Origin: Candidatus Omnitrophota bacterium
GTDB lineage: Bacteria; Omnitrophota; Omnitrophia; Omnitrophales; Aquincolibacteriaceae
DNA: 5,166 nt
Reading direction: 5' to 3'
Assembly (NCBI GenBank): GCA_023247135.1
Contig: JAHFHB010000160.1
Location: 1 to 5,166 of the forward strand
This document shows positions 1 to 4,472 of the stretch, in pieces. The notes beneath the pieces were generated by a model that was not told where the DNA came from, did no database searches, and worked only from the letters and a program-made list of their open reading frames with translations. The number at the start of each line of letters is the position of its first letter. Position 1 is the stretch's first letter. Made by a program: the position numbers and the translations under genes.

Positions 1-681
1 GGAATCGAGCACACCGTTTACCGTGTGGCGCTGATTCCGCCGCTTTCGCCGCTGACGTTGCTTGCGGCGCTTGCCGCAGGATTTTTTTTCGGAATGGCCG
101 CCCTGTTTTTTGCTCAGGCGGCGCATGGCGTCAGCCGGTTGTTTCAAAAAATTTCTTATGCACCGCTGCGGCCCTTGGTGGGCGGGATGCTGATTGCGGC
201 GGCCGTTTATGCGCTGCAAACCACGAAATACATCGGGCTTGGTATCCCTACTATTTCCGCGGCGTTTACGGGGCTGCTGCCGCCGTGGGATTTTGCTTTA
301 AAATTTGTATTTACGGTGGTGACGCTGGGAGCCGGATTTAAAGGCGGGGAAGTGACCCCGCTTTTTTTTATCGGCGCGGCGCTGGGCAACACGCTCGGTT
401 ATTTTTTACCGCTGCCACCGGCGCTTTTGGCGGGGATCGGCCTGGTGGCGGTTTTTGCGGGCGCAGCCAATACGCCGCTGGCATGTACGCTGATGGCCAT
501 GGAGCTTTTCGGACCCGGCATCGGCGTTTATGCGGCGCTTGGCTGTGTGGCCAGCTACCTGTTTTCAGGGCATGCGGGCATTTATCATGCCCAACGCATG
601 GGGGCGGGTAAACCGCACCATGAACCCGTAGATGAAAGCCTGCGGCTTTCTGAGTTTGCCAAAACAAGGAAGATACGTTAA
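1..681 (+). CDS. ClC-family (voltage-gated chloride channel type) protein, C-terminal part
   Basis: The frame is open from base 1, so the start is upstream; the GTG at 25 is only an internal valine codon. The visible 226 residues are very hydrophobic, with several membrane segments, and end in a short charged tail (HHEPVDESLRLSEFAKTRKIR region). Family signatures are GLGIPTI (residues about 83-89), GAGFKGGEVTPLFFIGA followed by ALGN (about 110-130), and a late helix with VAVFAGAANTPLACTLMAMELFG character (about 148-170). These are typical of prokaryotic ClC proteins, which move chloride or similar anions across the inner membrane as channels or H+ antiporters. The segment equals roughly the second half of a usual 400-450 residue protein. 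There is no CBS domain after the channel domain. The exact ion and the channel or antiporter mode cannot be told, because the N-terminal selectivity and gating-glutamate motifs lie outside the window. Confidence 0.9.
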   Translation, partial: GIEHTVYRVALIPPLSPLTLLAALAAGFFFGMAALFFAQAAHGVSRLFQKISYAPLRPLVGGMLIAAAVYALQTTKYIGLGIPTISAAFTGLLPPWDFALKFVFTVVTLGAGFKGGEVTPLFFIGAALGNTLGYFLPLPPALLAGIGLVAVFAGAANTPLACTLMAMELFGPGIGVYAALGCVASYLFSGHAGIYHAQRMGAGKPHHEPVDESLRLSEFAKTRKIR

Positions 682-686
682 CGTAT
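673..686. promoter_or_regulatory. Perfect 14-bp palindrome in an ACGT-rich gap (possible operator)
   Basis: ATACGTTAACGTAT is its own reverse complement and spans the ClC stop codon (TAA, 679-681). ACGT cores occur at 675-678, 681-684, 688-691 and 702-705, and AACGTA is directly repeated at 680-685 and 687-692. It lies just upstream of the small winged-helix gene, a place suited to autoregulation. Binding is an inference; a 14-bp palindrome somewhere in 5 kb is not rare by itself. Confidence 0.3.
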
Positions 687-717
687 AACGTAGCGGTCGT
701 GACGTTTTCCATTCCAA

Positions 718-723
718 AAGGAG
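718..723 (+). promoter_or_regulatory. Ribosome binding site of the winged-helix gene
   Basis: AAGGAG stands 7 bases before the ATG at 731. It is a near-perfect Shine-Dalgarno match and fixes that start. Confidence 0.8.
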
Positions 724-730
724 ATTACTT

Positions 731-958
731 ATGATTACCTGGATTGGCCTTTGCGCCGGTGAGATTTGGCGCTACCTGGATAAGCATGAGGGCAAGGGGA
801 GTCTCAAAGGCGCAGCCTCTGAAATCAAGGCGCCTGAAGAAACGATCCTGATGGCCGTGGGCTGGCTTGCTCGCGAAGGTTATATCGTGGTGGGTGGCAA
901 TCTCCCCAACCCTGTTTTGACGATTAACCCCAAGCCGCCGCGTACAAAAAGCTGTTGA
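731..958 (+). CDS. Small winged helix-turn-helix protein (DUF2582-like)
   Basis: The 75-residue protein is almost entirely one winged-helix fold. It has a first helix with IGLCAGEIWRYLDKHEG (residues 5-21), a middle helix about 24-32, a putative recognition helix from APEETILMAVGWLAREG (about 34-50), and a short beta wing, YIVVGGN (51-57). The GWLAREG signature is typical of the DUF2582/winged-helix family of stand-alone small DNA-binding proteins found in several environmental phyla. No ligand or oligomerisation domain is present. The start is fixed by AAGGAG at 718-723. It follows the ClC gene by 49 bases and could share its transcript, but the palindromic ACGT cluster in the gap suggests its own control. 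DNA binding is inferred from the fold; target genes are unknown. Confidence 0.8.
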   Translation: MITWIGLCAGEIWRYLDKHEGKGSLKGAASEIKAPEETILMAVGWLAREGYIVVGGNLPNPVLTINPKPPRTKSC

Positions 959-966
959 GCTGAAAC

Positions 967-1094
967 CCTTGTCCCCTCGCGGGAGCTCGGGACAGGTCAG
1001 GACGCAGACCCAACAGGGATGCGCCTGAACAGTCTCTGTCTCCGACAGAGGCAGGATGTACTCACCGCCGATGGCGGTGTGTCATCTCGCCCGC
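967..1094 (+). ncRNA. Candidate structured RNA: four packed stem-loops upstream of the first PilZ gene
   Basis: No gene lies between 959 and 1161, but consecutive hairpins can be drawn by hand. H1 (967-996) is CCTTGTCCC with GGGACAGG and one bulged T. H2 (997-1028) is TCAGG/CCTGA, then CGCA/TGCG, then CCC/GGG capped by AACA, with a bulged A at 1002 and a small internal loop. H3 (1032-1052) is CTCTGTC/GACAGAG with a TCC loop plus one G-T and one G-C pair outside. H4 (1055-1086) is CACCGCC/GGCGGTG with a GAT loop, extended by GATG/CATC. H1 and H2 abut, with only 2-3 bases between the others. GCGGG in the H1 loop (979-983) can pair with CCCGC at 1090-1094. No T-run follows any stem, so these are not simple terminators. 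It could be a 5' leader with cis-regulatory function, a processed small RNA, or the 3' end of the winged-helix transcript. I do not recognise the family; the c-di-GMP riboswitch consensus is not evident. Confidence 0.45.
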
Positions 1095-1130
1095 TTGCAT
1101 TTTCACGTTCCATCAGGTACTTTTTAAGTG

Positions 1131-1147
1131 GGAGAGCGAATCTCTCC
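1131..1147 (+). promoter_or_regulatory. Hairpin just upstream of the PilZ-1 ribosome binding site
   Basis: GGAGAG (1131-1136) pairs perfectly with CTCTCC (1142-1147) around a CGAAT loop, and ends three bases before the AGGGGG site. It could affect ribosome access, or its GGAGAG arm could swap partners with other leader sequence. The function is inferred. Confidence 0.35.
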
Positions 1148-1149
1148 TC

Positions 1150-1155
1150 AGGGGG
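1150..1155 (+). promoter_or_regulatory. Ribosome binding site of PilZ-1, favouring the ATG at 1162
   Basis: AGGGGG lies 6 bases before ATG 1162 but only 3 before the adjacent in-frame GTG at 1159. Normal spacing therefore favours the ATG, although GTG and ATG are consecutive codons and the protein differs by one residue. Confidence 0.6.
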
Positions 1156-1161
1156 AACGTG

Positions 1162-1662
1162 ATGCAGGCAAAGACGGGGGCTTTTCAGAGAGTGATGGGC
1201 CAGATCGGTTGGGGCATGCTTTCGCTCCTGGGAATCCGCGGGCTCGATCGCCGGCGTTACGCGCGTGGCGAATCCAACCGGCGCAAAACTCCGCGAGTGG
1301 AAACACGCAATCTTCTCAAAATCACCTCCATTGATGGCAAGCCGGTCAATTACCTCTTCAATCTCGTCGATATCTCAGAGCGCGGGTTCCGGTTTAAAAA
1401 CTTTCACAGTTTCCGCTCAGGCTGCGAGGTTCAGGGGGTGGTCAACGTGCGCGAATTCAATCACCAGATTCCGATGGACGCGCGCATTGTGTGGTCTCAG
1501 CCGATTACCCTGAAAGTGGTTTGGACCGACAAACCCTCGGGGGAACGGGCGCATCATACGCGGCATACCGGCGCTGAAATCGTCAGCATCGCAGATTCCG
1601 ACCGCTACGTGCTTAACGGATTTATCAGCCACAAAATGCAAAGCGAATGGGCTGAGCAGTAA
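1162..1662 (+). CDS. PilZ-domain protein 1 (putative c-di-GMP receptor)
   Basis: The 166-residue protein has an N-terminal extension of about 38 residues with a hydrophobic or amphipathic stretch (GQIGWGMLSLLGI, 13-25), then a single PilZ domain. The two c-di-GMP contact motifs are intact: an arginine motif RKTPR (R41 and R45, RxxxR) and DISERG (70-75, DxSxxG). Later strands include ARIVWSQ (107-113) and TGAEIV (136-141). PilZ domains bind cyclic di-GMP and alter the activity of a partner or of a linked domain; here there is no obvious output domain, so it is probably a stand-alone adaptor. It is clearly related to the next gene but has an extra segment of several residues (about 115-135) between the IVW strand and the final strands. 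The start is chosen by ribosome-site spacing. An unusually structured, roughly 200-base leader precedes it. Ligand binding and partner are inferred. Confidence 0.85.
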   Translation: MQAKTGAFQRVMGQIGWGMLSLLGIRGLDRRRYARGESNRRKTPRVETRNLLKITSIDGKPVNYLFNLVDISERGFRFKNFHSFRSGCEVQGVVNVREFNHQIPMDARIVWSQPITLKVVWTDKPSGERAHHTRHTGAEIVSIADSDRYVLNGFISHKMQSEWAEQ

Positions 1663-1692
1663 ACCTTCCCCGCAAAAAAATCACTCCCGCCT

Positions 1693-1708
1693 CTCTTGAA
1701 TTCTAGAG
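1693..1708. promoter_or_regulatory. Imperfect dyad over the -35 box of the PilZ-2 promoter
   Basis: CTCTTGAATTCTAGAG is an inverted repeat of two 8-base arms centred in GAATTC, with one mismatched pair (1697 with 1704). It covers the candidate -35 box at 1696-1701, a position where a bound repressor would block RNA polymerase. Operator function is inferred. Confidence 0.3.
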
Positions 1709-1724
1709 TTTCACCGGGTATGCT
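1696..1724 (+). promoter_or_regulatory. Candidate sigma70-type promoter for PilZ-2 and the downstream operon
   Basis: TTGAAT (1696-1701) and TATGCT (1719-1724) are separated by exactly 17 bases and each matches 4 of 6 consensus positions. Transcription would start near 1731, giving a short leader of about 35 bases before the TTG start at 1766. It lies in the only gap between the PilZ genes. Confidence 0.5.
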
Positions 1725-1753
1725 TCACCAGTTTGTTTCATATTTGAAGGAAA

Positions 1754-1758
1754 GGGGG
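1754..1758 (+). promoter_or_regulatory. Ribosome binding site deciding the TTG start of PilZ-2
   Basis: A purine-rich tract (GAAGGAAAGGGGG, 1746-1758) ends 7 bases before TTG 1766. No in-frame ATG exists until well inside the PilZ domain, so the TTG start is well supported. Confidence 0.65.
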
Positions 1759-1765
1759 AATCTTT

Positions 1766-2230
1766 TTGTCCCATCGGTCTTCTTCAAGAAACAAAAGGTC
1801 CTGGCGCTGGCTGACAGGTTTTTTCTGGTTACAGAGGCTTCAGGCCGCCGGGCCGTCTGAAGTGCATGGGCATGTCGAGAAACGGCGTTTTATCCGCGTG
1901 CCGAGCCGTAATCTTATCCGCATCACGCACACCGACGAAACATCCCAGGACATCCTGTTGAATTTGATTAACCTTTCTGAAGGCGGCTTTCGTTTGCCGT
2001 TGCCTCATTTCAGACAGTGGCCCGGAATTCTTAGAGCCCGCCTGAATTTGAAAGAATTTGACTGCCAGATTCCGGTGCTGTTTAAAATCGTTTGGGCTCA
2101 AAAAATACCGGAAGAGGGTCAGGAAGCCATTGCTTACATGGGGGTTCAGAATCTTGAGATGTCCCCGGGACATGTGGTTCTGCTTCGTGGGCTCATTGCC
2201 CAAAAACTGGCCCGCCGTCGCACCTGCTGA
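1766..2230 (+). CDS. PilZ-domain protein 2 (putative c-di-GMP receptor)
   Basis: The 154-residue protein starts at TTG. A basic, tryptophan-rich N-terminus (RNKRSWRWLTGFFWLQRL, 8-25) could be an amphipathic membrane- or partner-binding helix. One PilZ domain follows, with RRFIR (40-44, RxxxR), NLSEGG (69-74, NxSxxG), a FKIVWAQ strand (106-112) and MGVQNL (125-130). Both c-di-GMP motifs are intact. It aligns with PilZ-1 over the whole domain (RNLIRI against RNLLKI; KEFDCQIP against REFNHQIP; KIVWAQ against RIVWSQ), so the two are tandem paralogues, though diverged enough that the duplication is not recent. The N-termini are unrelated by eye, suggesting different partners. It probably has its own promoter at 1696-1724, and the 45-base gap to the next gene shows no terminator, so it may head the downstream operon. 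Cellular output is unknown. Confidence 0.85.
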   Translation: MSHRSSSRNKRSWRWLTGFFWLQRLQAAGPSEVHGHVEKRRFIRVPSRNLIRITHTDETSQDILLNLINLSEGGFRLPLPHFRQWPGILRARLNLKEFDCQIPVLFKIVWAQKIPEEGQEAIAYMGVQNLEMSPGHVVLLRGLIAQKLARRRTC

Positions 2231-2275
2231 AAACACGCGACAGATCCCCGCTCCTTCCGTAGAATAAGCCCTCCT

Positions 2276-2638
2276 ATGAATGATTCCCAAAAAGAAAGGG
2301 TGCTGGTGCGGCTTGAGGAGTTCACCTGCCGGCGTTGCAACGAATGTTGCCGCCAGCCAGGCTATGTGTACCTGGCCGACGGAGAGGCGGAGCGGATCGC
2401 GGCCTCTCTTGAGTTGGAGCTTTACGACTTTACCGGCCGGTATACGGATCTGGTGGATCGCCGGCGGCTTGTTTTGAAAAAAGCGTCAGGCGGCGAGGAC
2501 TGTATTTTTTTAACGCCGGACGGATGTTCGGTTCACGCGGCGAAGCCGAAACAATGCCGCGATTTTCCGTCGGCTTGGCGCACGCAGCGCAGTTTCGACT
2601 ATTGCCAGGGACTGCGGGCGTTGAAAGAAACTGTATGA
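2276..2638 (+). CDS. YkgJ-family cysteine-cluster protein (putative Zn/Fe chelating)
   Basis: The 120-residue protein has the YkgJ/UPF0153 pattern: CxxCxxCC at 18-25 (C18, C21, C24, C25), then C76, C84, C94 in KPKQCRDFP (90-98), and C110. These eight cysteines are expected to hold a metal ion or cluster; the family is annotated as zinc- or iron-chelating, but its biochemical role is poorly known. Length is normal for a single-domain member, with no signal peptide, so it is likely cytosolic. The ATG at 2276 is preceded by CCCTCCT, which is not a ribosome site. There is no other start codon between it and the PilZ-2 stop in this frame. GTG at 2306 has a purine-rich AAAGAAAGGG (2291-2300) at good spacing and would give a 110-residue protein that keeps all cysteines. 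The stop overlaps the next gene's ATG by ATGA (2635-2638). Confidence 0.85.
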   Translation: MNDSQKERVLVRLEEFTCRRCNECCRQPGYVYLADGEAERIAASLELELYDFTGRYTDLVDRRRLVLKKASGGEDCIFLTPDGCSVHAAKPKQCRDFPSAWRTQRSFDYCQGLRALKETV

Positions 2639-3180
2639 GAAAGTTGACGCATGCAGAATTGATCACGCGCCAGTTTGCGCAGGACCGCAAGACGATTCCG
2701 TGCAGTGTGCTGGTGAACGATGTGCGCAGTCTTTACAACGTGGGGTCTATTTTCCGGACGGCCGATGGGGCGGGTCTCGAAAAAATTTGGCTTTGCGGCA
2801 TCACGGGTGTTCCTCCGGCTGGGAAGATTTCGAAAACCGCGTTGGGGGCAGAAACGCGCGTCGCCTGGGAATACCGGCCCCAGGCGCTCAAACTGCTGGC
2901 GGAACTGAAAGCGGCAGGCACGGAAATCGTGCTGCTTGAGCAAACTGCCGGCAGCGTGCTCTATCAGGATTTCGAGCCTTCGGGACCCCTGTGCCTGGTT
3001 TTGGGGAACGAGATTGCCGGTGTGGATGAGCGGCTTTTGGCGCTGACGGACAGAGCGATCGAAATTGAAATGGCCGGACACAAAAATTCATTGAACGTAA
3101 CGGTGGCATTCGGCATCGTTGCGTACCACATTCGCAACCGCCTGCTGGCTGCGGCAACCCCGGCTGTTAAATCCGTATGA
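2635..3180 (+). CDS. SpoU/TrmH-family RNA 2'-O-ribose methyltransferase
   Basis: The 181-residue protein is a minimal SPOUT (trefoil-knot) methyltransferase that would transfer a methyl group from S-adenosylmethionine to a ribose 2'-OH in tRNA or rRNA. Motif 1 is NVGSIFRTA (35-43), with N35 and R41 as the usual catalytic-site asparagine and arginine. Motif 2 is LVLGNEIAG (121-129). Motif 3 is NSLNVTVAFG (151-160), which forms the knot and the cofactor pocket. The family acts as dimers. It lacks the N-terminal RNA-binding extension of RlmB-type enzymes, so the substrate cannot be named. The frame is open further upstream to 2524, but that part lies inside the YkgJ gene; ATG 2635 is chosen because it begins just before motif 1 at the usual distance and forms an ATGA overlap with the YkgJ stop. 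It ends in another ATGA overlap with the helicase (3177-3180). Confidence 0.9.
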   Translation: MRKLTHAELITRQFAQDRKTIPCSVLVNDVRSLYNVGSIFRTADGAGLEKIWLCGITGVPPAGKISKTALGAETRVAWEYRPQALKLLAELKAAGTEIVLLEQTAGSVLYQDFEPSGPLCLVLGNEIAGVDERLLALTDRAIEIEMAGHKNSLNVTVAFGIVAYHIRNRLLAAATPAVKSV

Positions 3181-4472
3181 CTTCTCAAACGAATCCCGTC
3201 GAGTTGACCCCTTCGCAAGCGGCCGCGCTGCACCTGCTTGAAGAGTCGGATGAAAATATTTTTTTAACGGGCGGCCCGGGGACCGGTAAAAGTTTTTTGA
3301 TCCGCCTTTTTCTGAACCGGCAAAAGGAAGCGGTGCCCGTGGTGGCCAGTACGGGCGCGGCGGCCATTCTGGTCGGCGGCAGAACTTTTCACAGTTTTTT
3401 CGGTCTGGGCACGGAGCAGGGCAGTCTTGAAGCGCTGGTGGACCGTGCGGCCGGCAAAGCCCAGGTTAAAAAAAGACTGCGCAGTATCCGCACGCTGGTG
3501 ATCGACGAAGTCTCCATGTTGTCGCAGACGGCCCTGGATGCCGCCGAGAAGGTCTCGCGCCGTCTGCGGCACAGCAACCTCGCCTGGGGCGGCATCCGCA
3601 TTATTGCTGTGGGGGATTTTGCCCAGCTGCCGCCGATTTCCAGGGATAAGGACCGGGCCTGGTGTTTCAAGGCCGCGGCCTGGAAACGTTCGGCTTTCCG
3701 CCGCGCGGATCTGACGGAAGTTAAACGCACGGAAGATGCCGAATTTCTCGCCATTCTTGAAGAGATCCGCTGGGGCCGTGTTTCGGAGCGGGTGCGGGCA
3801 TTTCTGGACTCCCGCGTTTCTGCGGCGGAAGACGTGGATCCGAATATTCCGCACCTTTTTCCGCGGCGTCTGCAAACCGAAGCCTTCAACCGCCTGCGTC
3901 TCAACGAACTGGAAGGGGAAGTGCGGGTTTATCCTACGGAGTACGGCGGCAGCGCTGCTTTCCGCGAGCGCTTGATGCGTGATGCCCCGGTGCCTCCCAT
4001 GCTCGAGCTTAAACAGGGGGCGCTGGTCATGCTCAGGATCAATGATCCGCGCCAGCGTTTCGTCAATGGGACGGTCGGGACTGTTTTAGAAATGCTGGAC
4101 GACGTGCTTTACCTGAAAGTTTTGGGCCGCCAGCTCGAAATTGAAGCGTTCCGGTTCAGTTTGCTTGACGACGAGGGCGCCGAAATGGCGTATGCCTTAA
4201 ACTTTCCCGTGCATTTGGCTTACGCCAGCACCATCCATAAAATTCAGGGGGCTACGCTGGAGCGGGTGCATGCCGATTTGCGCTCACTCTGGGAACCGGG
4301 CCAGGCTTACGTGGCGCTCAGCCGCGCGCGCAGTGCGGAGGCCGTGACTCTTGTGGGCTGGCATGCGAGTTCGATTTTAGCCGATCCGCGAGTGCAGGCC
4401 TTTTATGAAGGCAGGCTGGAAGACGACACTGAAATTCTAACGCTTGAAATGCAAGATGGCGGCGCCTCATGA
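3177..4472 (+). CDS. Pif1/RecD-like superfamily 1B DNA helicase (AAA family ATPase)
   Basis: The complete 431-residue protein has SF1B helicase motifs in order: Walker A GGPGTGKS (32-39, catalytic K38), motif Ia ASTGAAAILVGGRTFHSFFG (57-76), Walker B LVIDEVSM (107-114), motif III VGDFAQLPPI (145-154), a motif IV-like LTEVKRTEDAEFLAILEEIR (179-198), motif V region ASTIHKIQGATL (350-361) and motif VI YVALSRARS (378-386) with the arginine finger. These are the hallmarks of Pif1-type 5'-3' DNA helicases, which unwind forks, R-loops and G-quadruplexes. It is a compact core with no extra N- or C-terminal domain. The motif IV-like segment reads KRT where many Pif1 proteins have RQ. The start ATG has no ribosome site and overlaps the methyltransferase stop, so translation is probably coupled. 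It also ends in an ATGA overlap with ligA. Polarity and substrate are inferred from the family. Confidence 0.9.
   Translation: MTSQTNPVELTPSQAAALHLLEESDENIFLTGGPGTGKSFLIRLFLNRQKEAVPVVASTGAAAILVGGRTFHSFFGLGTEQGSLEALVDRAAGKAQVKKRLRSIRTLVIDEVSMLSQTALDAAEKVSRRLRHSNLAWGGIRIIAVGDFAQLPPISRDKDRAWCFKAAAWKRSAFRRADLTEVKRTEDAEFLAILEEIRWGRVSERVRAFLDSRVSAAEDVDPNIPHLFPRRLQTEAFNRLRLNELEGEVRVYPTEYGGSAAFRERLMRDAPVPPMLELKQGALVMLRINDPRQRFVNGTVGTVLEMLDDVLYLKVLGRQLEIEAFRFSLLDDEGAEMAYALNFPVHLAYASTIHKIQGATLERVHADLRSLWEPGQAYVALSRARSAEAVTLVGWHASSILADPRVQAFYEGRLEDDTEILTLEMQDGGAS

Noticed and set aside
25..681. GTG at 25 as the start of the ClC-type gene
   Set aside because: The frame is open and membrane-protein-like from base 1, and the visible protein is only the second half of the family's usual length, so the gene begins upstream.
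1034..1079. H3 or H4 as a rho-independent terminator of the winged-helix gene
   Set aside because: The stems are strong but no T-tract follows either one.
1095..1123. TTGCAT/TACTTT with 17-base spacing as a PilZ-1 promoter
   Set aside because: Each box matches only 3 of 6 consensus positions, too weak to call. If real, the stem-loop array would not be in the PilZ-1 leader, so it is worth recalling when transcript ends are mapped.
959..1161. CRISPR array, tRNA, tmRNA, SRP or RNase P RNA in the gene-free stretch
   Set aside because: The hairpins differ in sequence and are not repeats with spacers. No cloverleaf with T-arm motif is visible, and I do not see the conserved cores of the other RNAs.
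1829..2290. 153-codon minus-strand frame opposite PilZ-2
   Set aside because: It is a shadow of the PilZ-2 coding sequence with no family resemblance. The conserved PilZ motifs are on the plus strand.
2524..2634. Upstream extension of the methyltransferase frame
   Set aside because: It lies wholly inside the YkgJ gene in another frame and adds residues that do not resemble the SpoU family. ATG 2635 gives the normal N-terminus.
3264..3875. 203-codon open frame on the minus strand opposite the helicase
   Set aside because: It is the mirror of strong helicase motifs, has low-complexity charged composition and no recognisable domain or ribosome site. Long antisense frames are expected in GC-rich coding DNA.
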